Shown in pieces: positions 1 through 7,345 of a stretch of 24,253 bases of DNA. Every line of letters begins with the position of its first letter. The stretch's first letter is position 1. Origin of the DNA: PNC22 sp035654175 (GTDB lineage Bacteria; Planctomycetota; Phycisphaerae; Phycisphaerales; UBA1924); contig DASRXL010000014.1 of NCBI GenBank assembly GCA_035654175.1, positions 1-24,253 on the forward strand, given 5' to 3'. A program made the position numbers and the translations under genes. A model generated the notes under the pieces. The model ran no database searches, was not told the DNA's origin, and was given only the letters and a program-made list of their open reading frames with translations.

Positions 1-1133
1 CGAGGGCCCACGACGCGGACGGCCTGGAAGTTCCACTCCCCCGCCGGGCGGAGGTAGCCGCGATGGGCCGCGGCTTGGCCGTAGACCGAGCCGTGGTACT
101 GGCGCGGGTCGAGCGAGGCGTAGGTCGGGTGCTCGCTGTCGAGGACCTGGAGCTCGCACATGCCCGAGTACGCGGGGTCGCCCTCGCCGGGGTAGCGGAT
201 CGCGAGGCCGTTGTTGCCGCCGGGCGGCAGCTTGAACTCGAATCGGGCGGCGAAGTCGCCGTATTGGCGCTCGGTGTAGAGCGTCCCGGCGCGGCCGGCG
301 CGGCAGCGGAGCGCCCCGTCGACCACTTCGTACTCCTCCACGGCGCCCGCCCAGCCGGAAAGATCGGTCCCGTTGAAGGCCGGCACGAAGCCGGCGTCGC
401 GATGGGACGCGAGGATCTGGTTGGCTTCCTCGGGCGAGATCTCGCGCAGAAAGATGTTTCGCCAGGCGACCTCGCCGCCGTGCGTCTGGAGCTGGATGGG
501 TCCTTCGCGCGGGAGCGGGAGCGTGCGGTCGAAATAGTTCTCGAGGCGGGCGTGGTCGACGACCAACTGCTCGTTGAGCCAGACGGAGACCCGCTCGCCG
601 ACCATCACGATCCGGACGGCGTTCCACTCGCCGAAGGGCCGGTCGGCGCGGACGAGGGGGTCCTTCCCGGCGGCGGCCTCGCTGTTGTTCCAGAGGCCGC
701 CCGAGCCCTTGGCGCCGCCGGCGGGCCAGTTGCCGCCAGCCTCGGTGGTGTCCCAGATCTGCACCTGCGGCATGCCGCGGAGATAGATCCCGCTGTCGGC
801 GCGCGGGGCCGTGCGGTATTCGAGGCGCAGCTCGAAATCCGCGTAGGTTTCGTCTGTGGTGAGGTACAGGCCTTGGCCGTCGTTGATGAGGGTCCCGTCC
901 TCGACGCGCCAGTGCTGGGCTATGTCGGCGAGGCTCTCGGCTTTGCGCCGCTCGAGGTCGGGCGCGGCGTAGACGGCGCGGGGGTCCTCGGTGCCGAGGC
1001 CCCACCAGCCGGAGAGATCGCGGCCGCTCAAGAGGGGCTGGAATCCGTCCGGCGCGGGAGTCTGGGCGAGCGCGGGGCGCGCGAGGAGCGCGGCGGTGAC
1101 GGCGAACGCACGTGCCCAGCCCGAATTCCGCAT
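1..1133 (-). CDS. Tandem DUF1080 (3-keto-disaccharide hydrolase-like) secreted protein, partial
   Basis: Reading the minus strand from the ATG at 1133-1131 gives an open frame of 377 codons that runs off the left edge, so the C-terminus is missing. The N-terminus looks like a signal peptide ending near ALA-QTP (about residue 23), so the product is probably exported. Two copies of the DUF1080 fold follow. The first starts near residue 28 (FQPLLSGRDLSGWWG) and the second near residue 215 (FVPAFNGTDLSGWAG); both have the family's 'GxDLSGW' opening. PF06439 members include 3-keto-glucoside/3-keto-disaccharide hydrolases and other carbohydrate-binding or hydrolysing jelly-roll proteins, and are very numerous in planctomycetes. 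A purine-rich AGGAGAGG lies just upstream of the start. It is divergent from the thioredoxin-like gene. The family call is strong; the substrate is unknown. Confidence 0.88.
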   Translation of the reverse strand, partial: MRNSGWARAFAVTAALLARPALAQTPAPDGFQPLLSGRDLSGWWGLGTEDPRAVYAAPDLERRKAESLADIAQHWRVEDGTLINDGQGLYLTTDETYADFELRLEYRTAPRADSGIYLRGMPQVQIWDTTEAGGNWPAGGAKGSGGLWNNSEAAAGKDPLVRADRPFGEWNAVRIVMVGERVSVWLNEQLVVDHARLENYFDRTLPLPREGPIQLQTHGGEVAWRNIFLREISPEEANQILASHRDAGFVPAFNGTDLSGWAGAVEEYEVVDGALRCRAGRAGTLYTERQYGDFAARFEFKLPPGGNNGLAIRYPGEGDPAYSGMCELQVLDSEHPTYASLDPRQYHGSVYGQAAAHRGYLRPAGEWNFQAVRVVGP

Positions 1134-1221
1134 GCCGCCTCTCCTGAATCGGTGCGCCGAGACGGTACGTCCGCGGCGTCGCGTCGTCCATGCGGGCGCT
1201 TGTGGCGGGGTGGCCGTCGGG

Positions 1222-1227
1222 TATGCT
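1222..1227 (+). promoter_or_regulatory. Candidate -10 element (TATGCT) upstream of the thioredoxin-like gene
   Basis: TATGCT preceded by GGG stands out in the G+C-rich 205-bp gap between the divergent DUF1080 and thioredoxin-like genes. It would leave a leader of about 105 nt before the ATG at 1339. No convincing -35 hexamer is visible. It matches the TANNNT type seen upstream of several other genes here. Low confidence without transcript data. Confidence 0.25.
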
Positions 1228-1338
1228 GGGCGGGCTCGGCGGCGCGACGGGTTGCGGCGGCGAGCGGATGCCGGGCAGGCGATCCGGGCGCACCGGTCGG
1301 GGCGCCGGTCGCCCTTGAAGACAGATCGGGAGGCTTCG

Positions 1339-2403
1339 ATGCTGCGACTCTCACGCCCCTTGACGATTCTCGCCGGGTTGGCCGCGCTGACGCTCGCGTC
1401 GGCGGCGACGGCCCAGCAGCGGACGGCGGACCAGGTGCTCCAGGATCTTGGCGCGCTGCGCGCGCCGGAGTTCGACCAGAGGCGGCGGGAGGACCGGGCC
1501 TACTTCGACCAGTTCTCGAAGGACCGGGCGGCCTACATGGAGGCCCGAGCGGCGCTGGCGAGGGAGCTCTTCGACTCCGACCCGGCGCACGAGCAGGTGC
1601 AGGAGCTCATGATGGAGCGATGGGGCACCCTGGGGCAGCTCAAGCGGTACGACGAGGTGCTCGCCGAGACAGAGGCCCTCGCGGCGGGAGATTCGCCCCT
1701 GGCCCTGGACGCGGCGTACGCGCACGCGCAGACGCGCGGCGCGCAGAGCGGCTGGGACCTCGCCGAGTGCGGCGGCGAGATCGATCGGTTTATCGCCCGG
1801 GCTCCGGGGGACGAGCGCGGCGCCCGCCTGCTCTACAGCGCGGCGCAGGCGGCGCCTGAGGCCGACGCGCAGCTGGCGATCTACCGGCGCATGGTGAGCG
1901 ACTTCCCCGGGGCGCGGGCGACGAGGTACGTGCCCGGGAAGATCATGCAGCTCGGGGGGATCGGGAAGCCGTTCGAGCTGGCGTTCCAGAACGCCACGGA
2001 CGGGGCCACGATCGACCTGGCGGCGAACAAGGGCACGATCTATGTGATCGACTTCTGGGCGACGTGGTGCGGGCCGTGCGTCGCCGAGATGCCGCACATG
2101 AAGGAGCTCTACGCGAGCTATCGGGACAAGGGCGTGGAGTTCGTGGGGGTGAGCCTGGATCAGCCGGAGGACCAGGGCGGACTGCAGAAGCTCCTCGGGT
2201 ACGTGGGCGATCATGAGATCGCGTGGCCGCAGTACTATCAGGGCAACGGCTGGGAGAGCGAGTTCTCCACCTCGTGGGGGATCAACTCGATCCCGGCGCT
2301 GTTCGTCGTGGATCACCACGGCAACCTGCACTCGACGAGCGCGCGTGGCCGGCTGGAGGAGATCCTTCCGGCGCTGATCGCGCAGCGCGAGGCTGGGAAC
2401 TGA
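1339..2403 (+). CDS. Exported thioredoxin-like (TlpA/ResA-type) protein with helical N-terminal region
   Basis: A 354-aa protein. The start is the ATG at 1339, preceded by GGGAGG (1328-1333). Residues 1-25 form a signal peptide ending around ATAQQ. Residues 26-205 are rich in Ala, Glu and Arg, look helical, and may be TPR-like. From about residue 212 a thioredoxin fold follows, with strand YVIDFWA, the redox motif WCGPC at 243-247, and the cis-proline loop SIPALFVVD (P319). Proteins with this C-terminal fold work outside the cytoplasm as thiol-disulfide reductants, for example in cytochrome c maturation or repair of oxidised envelope proteins. An N-terminal helical extension is frequent in planctomycete members. 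The next genes encode a lipoprotein and an AsmA-like protein, consistent with an envelope role. No cytochrome c maturation genes are in view, so the partner is unknown. Confidence 0.9.
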   Translation: MLRLSRPLTILAGLAALTLASAATAQQRTADQVLQDLGALRAPEFDQRRREDRAYFDQFSKDRAAYMEARAALARELFDSDPAHEQVQELMMERWGTLGQLKRYDEVLAETEALAAGDSPLALDAAYAHAQTRGAQSGWDLAECGGEIDRFIARAPGDERGARLLYSAAQAAPEADAQLAIYRRMVSDFPGARATRYVPGKIMQLGGIGKPFELAFQNATDGATIDLAANKGTIYVIDFWATWCGPCVAEMPHMKELYASYRDKGVEFVGVSLDQPEDQGGLQKLLGYVGDHEIAWPQYYQGNGWESEFSTSWGINSIPALFVVDHHGNLHSTSARGRLEEILPALIAQREAGN

Positions 2404-2491
2404 GGCGCTCGGGCGGGCGGGGGCGTCGGGGCGCGGGGGGCGCATGAAGGGGCGCTCACGCGGCGGGTGTGCTCCGGGGCGCGACGTCGCC

Positions 2492-2497
2492 TATCCT
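2492..2497 (+). promoter_or_regulatory. Candidate -10 element (TATCCT) before the lipoprotein gene
   Basis: TATCCT lies in the 122-bp gap after the thioredoxin-like gene, 28 nt before the GTG start of the lipoprotein gene. This would allow a short leader carrying the GAGAGG ribosome-binding site at 2511-2516. No clear -35 element is visible. It suggests the lipoprotein and AsmA-like genes may have their own promoter. Confidence 0.3.
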
Positions 2498-2525
2498 GCC
2501 GATCGGGCGCGAGAGGTGATGGCGC

Positions 2526-3290
2526 GTGTGGAGTTCTCGGAACACAGCGAGCTGGATCTTCTGCGGCCTGACGGCTCTGATCTCCGGCTGCTCGACCGTG
2601 CGCATCACGGATCCGCCGCGGACGGCGACCGAGCAGTTCCTGCTCTCCGAGGCGGCCTCCGAGGCCGTCGACGGCCTCAACTTCTCGACGCTGCGCGGGC
2701 GGGCGGTGTGGGTGGAGGACTCGTACTTCGCGGCGTCGGAGGCCGAGTTCGTGCTCGGACAGATGCGGGCGAAGATGCTGATGGAGGGCGTGCGGCTCGC
2801 GCCGACGCGCGAGGAGTGCGAGGTGGTCGTCGAGGTGCGCAGCGGCGGCGTCGGCATCGATCGCTACGGCTTCCTTCTCGGCGCCGCGGCTTCGATACTG
2901 CCGTCGAGCGTGCTCACGAGCGACTCGGACGACGGCTACTCCGTGCCGATCGCGACGCCGGAGCTGAGCGTGCTCAAGAACGTCGACCAGCGCGCCGTCG
3001 CGGGCGTCTCGTACGTCGCCTACTGGCGGGACACCGGGGAGATCGTCGCGGCCTCCGGCCCGTACGTGGGGCGCGCGTTCCGCGACGACTGGTGGTACTT
3101 CGGCATCGGGCCGAAGAGCCGCGGCGACATTCCGCCGGTCGACGAGGGGCGCGACGCGGCGATTCTCCGGAGCGAGAACGACGAGGACGCGGCGGACTCG
3201 GGGGAGGACGCGCCAACGCCGACTGCCGATGCGGAAGGCGAGCCGGCGCCCGAACCACCTCCCGAGGCTGACGGCTCGGACGACGACTGA
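2526..3290 (+). CDS. Lipoprotein with acidic proline-rich tail (possibly DUF6655 family)
   Basis: A 254-aa product. The GTG at 2526 is preferred because GAGAGG lies 9 nt upstream and the frame then begins with a good lipoprotein signal: a hydrophobic segment followed by ISGC, placing the lipidated cysteine at residue 22. The mature part starts with a stretch (TATEQFLLSEAASEAV) that I associate with planctomycete lipoproteins of DUF6655, but I could not verify that assignment. The central domain (about 45-205) is mixed alpha/beta with several Trp/Tyr residues near YWRDTG and DDWWYFG. The last 45 residues are low-complexity Glu/Asp/Pro/Ala, probably disordered. The stop is only 13 nt before the AsmA-like gene, so the two are probably co-transcribed. 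The function is unknown; location at a membrane facing the periplasm is the supported inference. Confidence 0.82.
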   Translation: MWSSRNTASWIFCGLTALISGCSTVRITDPPRTATEQFLLSEAASEAVDGLNFSTLRGRAVWVEDSYFAASEAEFVLGQMRAKMLMEGVRLAPTREECEVVVEVRSGGVGIDRYGFLLGAAASILPSSVLTSDSDDGYSVPIATPELSVLKNVDQRAVAGVSYVAYWRDTGEIVAASGPYVGRAFRDDWWYFGIGPKSRGDIPPVDEGRDAAILRSENDEDAADSGEDAPTPTADAEGEPAPEPPPEADGSDDD

Positions 3291-3303
3291 GCCCCACTGG
3301 CGC

Positions 3304-4818
3304 ATGGCAAGCACGCCCACGAGCCCCAGCCCCCGCGCCCCGCGCAGGCGACGCCTCCGCCGGTTTGCGGCGTGGGGGATCGTTCTCGTCTGCGTGCTCG
3401 CGCTCCTGCTGCTCGCGGTCGAGGTCGTGCGCCGCTCGGATCTGGTGAAGCGGCTGGTGGTGGGCAAGGTGCAGGAGGTGACCGGCTTCATCGTGTCCGC
3501 CGCGGACGTGCGGGTCGGATGGGGCGGGGCGACTGTCGTGGAGGACCTCGTCTTCACGCTGCCGCTGAGCGACGAGCCGGCGCTCACGATGGACCGGCTG
3601 GTGGTGCGGCACGAGGCGCTGCCTCTGGTCATCATCCGGCGTGGTCTGACGGTGGAGAGCGTCTCGATCGAGCACCCGGTGGTGCTGGCGAAGGAGCAGT
3701 CGGGTCCGGAGGGGGCGACGGTCGGGTGGTCGCTCGCTGAATCGCTCGACCGGCTCCTGGCAAGCTTGCCGGAGGGGGAGGGCTCGGACGGGCCGGCGCA
3801 GATCCCTGAGGTGACGATCACCGGCGGTGAGCTTGTGCTTGCGCCGCTGGGGGGGGCGCGCGTGCCGCTGGGGTTCGCGGCGTCGGTGCGGAGGCCGAGC
3901 GCCCTAGCGATGACCTTCGAGATTGAGATCGCGGACCTCTTGGCGGCGCGGGGTGAGGCGGCGGTGGGCGGCGAGTGGACGCACGACGCGACCGCGCGAC
4001 TCGCGCCGACCGATCTCGTCTGGGCGCAGCTCCGGCGGATGCTGCGCGCGGAGATGGTCGAGACGCCGGCGGCCGAGGCGCGGTGGATCGGCCGGCTCGG
4101 GGCGGGTGGGCTGGCCGGGCTTCTCCACATCGAGCGAGCTTCTTCCGGCGAGATCACGGCCGCGGGCGACACCGGCGTTCTGGCGGGGGATACGGTGGCG
4201 CTGAGCCCGCGGGGGCTGCGCCTGGAGATCGGGGGCAATCCGCCGGTCGTGGTGCACGACGGGCGGGTGCTCGTCGATCGCGAGCAGGTGGTGCTCGAGG
4301 ACGTGGTCGTGGAGGGCGCGGATCAGGTTCTGAATATCGACGCGCGTGCGGACACGCAGGCTCTGGCCGGGCAGGCGGAGTTTGCGTTCCGCGGCCGCGC
4401 CGGCGAGCTCTTCACGCACCAGGGCAGCGGGTCGCTCGAGGTGCAATCCCCCGCCGGGCGCCCGGTCGTGGTCGCGACGCTCGCGGGGTCGGGCGAATCG
4501 CCGAACGGGCGCGTCCGCACCGAGGCTCGGCTGACGGCGGCCGGGAGCGACTGGCGGAACCTCGCCGGGACGCTGGAGCTGGCGCGGCTGGAGTATCGGA
4601 GCGGCGACACGACGTGGGACGCGAGCGGCCTCGCGATCGCGGCGGGCGTGACGGAGACCGGCGTGGTAATCGACGGCGTGGACATCCCCAACGCGCGGTC
4701 GAGCCTTCTGAGCGGGCAGGTGAGCGTTCGAGGACCTGGCCTGGTCTCTGAACGCGCGCATCAACGACTGGCGGCCGCTCGCCGAGGGGCCGGAGTTCGA
4801 CCTTGTCATGCAGAGTGA
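3304..4818 (+). CDS. AsmA-like membrane protein, N-terminal part (frameshifted gene)
   Basis: The ATG at 3304 is chosen because it begins 13 nt after the lipoprotein stop, and earlier in-frame starts would overlap that gene. The frame gives 504 aa. It opens with a basic Pro/Arg-rich cytoplasmic tail and one membrane segment (about residues 22-39, AAWGIVLVCVLALLLLAV). Repetitive beta-strand segments of AsmA/YhdP type follow, such as VSAADVRVGW and QIPEVTITGGELVLAPL. AsmA-like proteins are inner-membrane-anchored, bridge-like periplasmic proteins linked to phospholipid transport to the outer membrane. After about codon 475 the frame becomes Arg/Ala-rich (RGPGLVSERAHQRL) and ends at 4818. The +1-shifted frame continues the domain without a break from about 4730, so this entry and the next are almost certainly one gene. 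The shift may be real or an assembly error. Confidence 0.75.
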   Translation: MASTPTSPSPRAPRRRRLRRFAAWGIVLVCVLALLLLAVEVVRRSDLVKRLVVGKVQEVTGFIVSAADVRVGWGGATVVEDLVFTLPLSDEPALTMDRLVVRHEALPLVIIRRGLTVESVSIEHPVVLAKEQSGPEGATVGWSLAESLDRLLASLPEGEGSDGPAQIPEVTITGGELVLAPLGGARVPLGFAASVRRPSALAMTFEIEIADLLAARGEAAVGGEWTHDATARLAPTDLVWAQLRRMLRAEMVETPAAEARWIGRLGAGGLAGLLHIERASSGEITAAGDTGVLAGDTVALSPRGLRLEIGGNPPVVVHDGRVLVDREQVVLEDVVVEGADQVLNIDARADTQALAGQAEFAFRGRAGELFTHQGSGSLEVQSPAGRPVVVATLAGSGESPNGRVRTEARLTAAGSDWRNLAGTLELARLEYRSGDTTWDASGLAIAAGVTETGVVIDGVDIPNARSSLLSGQVSVRGPGLVSERAHQRLAAARRGAGVRPCHAE

Positions 4819-6751
4819 GGGGGTCGGCGGCGCGGTCGAATCGTTCTTCGCCGAGGGCGGCGACGAGGCACTGCGCTTCACCGGGCGCGGGGCCTACGAC
4901 CCGACGCTCCCGAAGCCGGTCTCGCTCGGTGTGGAGCTCGCGATCGATCGCGAGGCGGGGCCGGACGGGACGGAGGCGGCGCCGGCGGCGGGCGCGTCGG
5001 TGATACCGGCCAGCCTCTACGGGGCGATCAGCGCGGACTTCACGCTCAGCGGCACGCTCCAGCCGGTGCGGCTCGACGGCGAGGCGCGGATGCTCACCGA
5101 GGGGGTGCGGTTTCGCGAGGTGGTCTTCGAGGACATGGAGCTCCTCGGCACGGCGGAATTCCACGAGGGAGGCGGCACATTCTCGTCGGAGGAGTTCGCG
5201 CTCCTGGAGGGGAACGCGAGCCTGGTGGCGCGGTCGGACTGGCGCGGGAACGTGCAGGCCGAGGCGAGGGTGGAGGGGGTGAACCTGGAGACGCTCGGGG
5301 TGATCTTCGCGCCGGAGGTGCCGCTGAAGGGGCGAGCCGGCGCGGTCCTCACGGCCGAGCTTCCGGGTGGCGAGCTGGAGGACGTGGTGGCGCGGGCGGA
5401 GTGGCGGGTCGAGGGCTTCGCGACGACGCTCTTCGAGGTCGAGCGCGCCGTGGGCGCGGCGACCTACGCCGAGGGGGTGGTCGAGCTCGAGGAGACGTCG
5501 ATCTTCAACGGGGGCGGAGAGGTCCGCACGCGGGCGACGTTCCCGCTCGACAACCTCTCCAACGTCGACGCGAGCGTCGAGGCCGACCGGTTCGCGATGC
5601 AGCTCGGGGGGGTGCGGGCGGTCGTCACGGGCCGCTCGGAGGGGACGCTGGACGTGCTCAACCAGCGCGCGGAGATGAGCCTCGCGGGCTCGGCCGATTT
5701 CACGCTCGAGGAGCAGCGGGTCGCCACCATCGGCATCGACGGCCAGATCACGGGGCGCACGCTCGAGCTCGGGACCATCGAGGGCCGGATCGGCGACGGC
5801 GTGCTCGGGGGGGTGGCGATCGTTCCCCTGGACGCGCTGGCGGAGAGCACCGCCCGGCTGACACTCCGGGACCTGGAGCCGCGGTATTTCGGCGGTCTTT
5901 GGGCGCAGACGCGCGACGTCGCCGGGAGGGTCAACGGCACGCTGGTGCTCGCGCCGACGAGCGAGGAGCACGCCCCCGAGCCCTCCCGCCTGGACGTCGA
6001 GTTCGCCCTGAGCGATGCGGCGTGGCGGTCGGTGGCGCTCGAGAGCCTGAGCATCCAGGCGTACATCGGCGAGGAGCGCAGCGTGCTCCACCGGGCGATC
6101 GCGCGGCTCGGGGGCGGCACGGTGACGCTGTGGGGCTCGACCAACGATCACGACGGCGACCGGTACGTGCAGCTCTCGGGGGACGTGCGTTCGGTCGATC
6201 TCCAGCAGGTGGTCAGCGCCGTCGCCCCGGATGCGGACCGGTACGAGGGGCGCGTGAGCGCGACGTTCTCCGGGGCCGGGTACGCGCTCGAGCCGCACCG
6301 GCTCTTCGGCCAGGCCACGGTGACGGTGACCGACTCGGACCTCATCGCGATCCCAGTCATCAACGAGCTCTACTCCCTTTTCCGGGCGAGCGATCGCGGG
6401 GACCGCAACGGGGCCGGCATCGCCGAGATGCGTCTGGACGGCGAGAGGCTGTATATCCCGCGGGCGGACTATTTCAACCGGGGGCTGGAGCTCCGCGCCT
6501 CATTGACCGTCGCGGATGTTTTCCGGGGCAAGCACAGCCCGATCGTGGGGATGGCGGTGGGCACGGCGCGGCCGCTGGCCGGCTCGGAGCTCGGGCTCAC
6601 CGAGCGCGCCGACCGCATGCTCTCGGCGGCCCAGGCGGGCGGGACGATCGCGCGCATCGACGGCACCCTCTCCGAGCCGGAGGCGAAGGTCGTCGCGCTG
6701 GCCGACCTGCAGAATTTCGTGTCGCGGCTGCTGAGCCCGCTCGGGGAATGA
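4808..6751 (+). CDS. AsmA-like membrane protein, C-terminal part (continuation in shifted frame)
   Basis: The open frame from the ATG at 4808 encodes 647 aa, but convincing coding sequence in this frame begins earlier, at about 4730 (EDLAWSLNARINDWRPL). No ribosome-binding site precedes 4808. Rejoined with the previous entry, minus one base, the protein would be about 1148 aa, normal for AsmA/YhdP-like proteins. The visible content is long runs of amphipathic beta strands, ending in the conserved AsmA C-terminal region: YVQLSGDVRSVDLQQV, a segment with ATVTVTDSDLIAIPVI, and a closing section (RIDGTLSEPEAKVVAL) that finishes in LLSPLGE. The predicted role is a periplasmic hydrophobic groove for lipid transit or outer-membrane homeostasis. 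If the frameshift is real the gene is broken; if it is a sequencing error the gene is intact. Confidence 0.75.
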   Translation: MQSEGVGGAVESFFAEGGDEALRFTGRGAYDPTLPKPVSLGVELAIDREAGPDGTEAAPAAGASVIPASLYGAISADFTLSGTLQPVRLDGEARMLTEGVRFREVVFEDMELLGTAEFHEGGGTFSSEEFALLEGNASLVARSDWRGNVQAEARVEGVNLETLGVIFAPEVPLKGRAGAVLTAELPGGELEDVVARAEWRVEGFATTLFEVERAVGAATYAEGVVELEETSIFNGGGEVRTRATFPLDNLSNVDASVEADRFAMQLGGVRAVVTGRSEGTLDVLNQRAEMSLAGSADFTLEEQRVATIGIDGQITGRTLELGTIEGRIGDGVLGGVAIVPLDALAESTARLTLRDLEPRYFGGLWAQTRDVAGRVNGTLVLAPTSEEHAPEPSRLDVEFALSDAAWRSVALESLSIQAYIGEERSVLHRAIARLGGGTVTLWGSTNDHDGDRYVQLSGDVRSVDLQQVVSAVAPDADRYEGRVSATFSGAGYALEPHRLFGQATVTVTDSDLIAIPVINELYSLFRASDRGDRNGAGIAEMRLDGERLYIPRADYFNRGLELRASLTVADVFRGKHSPIVGMAVGTARPLAGSELGLTERADRMLSAAQAGGTIARIDGTLSEPEAKVVALADLQNFVSRLLSPLGE

Positions 6752-6801
6752 GCGCCTTGCCCGCGCGCGGGGGCCCGGGGGCGGCGAGCGGCGGGATGCC
6801 T

Positions 6802-6807
6802 TAGACT
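6802..6807 (+). promoter_or_regulatory. Candidate -10 element (TAGACT) for a leaderless transcript
   Basis: TTAGACT ends 6 nt before the ATG at 6814, and no Shine-Dalgarno-like sequence lies between them. A -10 hexamer here would start transcription at or next to the start codon, the geometry of leaderless mRNAs with TANNNT promoters. The identical TTAGACT occurs upstream of the minus-strand tRNA-Ser gene. Confidence 0.35.
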
Positions 6808-6813
6808 CCGCGG

Positions 6814-7326
6814 ATGACGCTCGCGAGACGCCGCGCCGCGGCCGAGAAGTATCGACCCGGGAGCATCGGGCTGCTGCTCGTGGCCGAGGCTCCGCCCTGC
6901 GCTCCCGAGCGTTATTTCTACTTCGAGCGCGTGGACCAGCACGACTGGCTGTTCCGCTACGTCTGGGAGGGCCTCACGGGCGAGAAGCCGGAGCGCGGAC
7001 GCAAGCCCGAGCACCTGGTGGCGCTGCGCGACTCGGGCGTGTTTCTCATCGATCTCCACGAGGAGAACGTGTCCGGCCCCTCGCTCGCGCAGCTGCGGCC
7101 CCTGGCGCCGGGGCTGGTCGAGCGGTGCCGCCGGCTGGATCCGCGCCACATCGTGCTCATCAAGTTCAGCGTCTACGACGCGGCGTTCGCGGCCCTCGCG
7201 GATGCCGGGCTCCCGGTGATCGACGCGCGGCTGCCGTTCCCTGCGAGCGGTCAGCAGCAGAAGTTCCTCTCCGGGTTCCGGCGGGTCTGCGCGGGGGCCG
7301 GGATCGAGGTGCGAACGCCCGCGTGA
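6814..7326 (+). CDS. Uncharacterised 170-aa protein, possible uracil-DNA-glycosylase-like fold
   Basis: A short soluble protein with no signal peptide or membrane segment. I do not recognise a named family with certainty. Residues 19-28 (GLLLVAEAPP) resemble the first motif of the uracil-DNA glycosylase superfamily (VGEAPG-like). The late segment LPFPASGQQQKF (about 140-151) resembles the place of its HPSG-type motif, with alternating strands (HIVLIKFSVYD, GLPVIDARL) between. The polar and catalytic residues of known UDG families are not all recognisable. The protein could therefore be a divergent UDG-fold member that is not a glycosylase, or something else. The start at 6814 has no ribosome-binding site but sits 6 nt after TAGACT. 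The gene converges with the efflux operon, with 19 nt between stops, and is probably a separate unit from the AsmA-like gene. Confidence 0.72.
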   Translation: MTLARRRAAAEKYRPGSIGLLLVAEAPPCAPERYFYFERVDQHDWLFRYVWEGLTGEKPERGRKPEHLVALRDSGVFLIDLHEENVSGPSLAQLRPLAPGLVERCRRLDPRHIVLIKFSVYDAAFAALADAGLPVIDARLPFPASGQQQKFLSGFRRVCAGAGIEVRTPA

Positions 7327-7345
7327 GCCGCGGCGGCGCGGGCTT

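Noticed and set aside
63..1859. Plus-strand open frame of 598 codons over the left end
   Set aside because: It is antisense to the tandem DUF1080 protein and out of frame with the thioredoxin-like gene; composition is Gly/Arg/Ala-rich with no domain.
4412..6298. Minus-strand open frame of 628 codons opposite the AsmA-like gene
   Set aside because: Arg/Leu/His/Pro-rich shadow without start signal or domain, while the plus strand has clear AsmA-like sequence.
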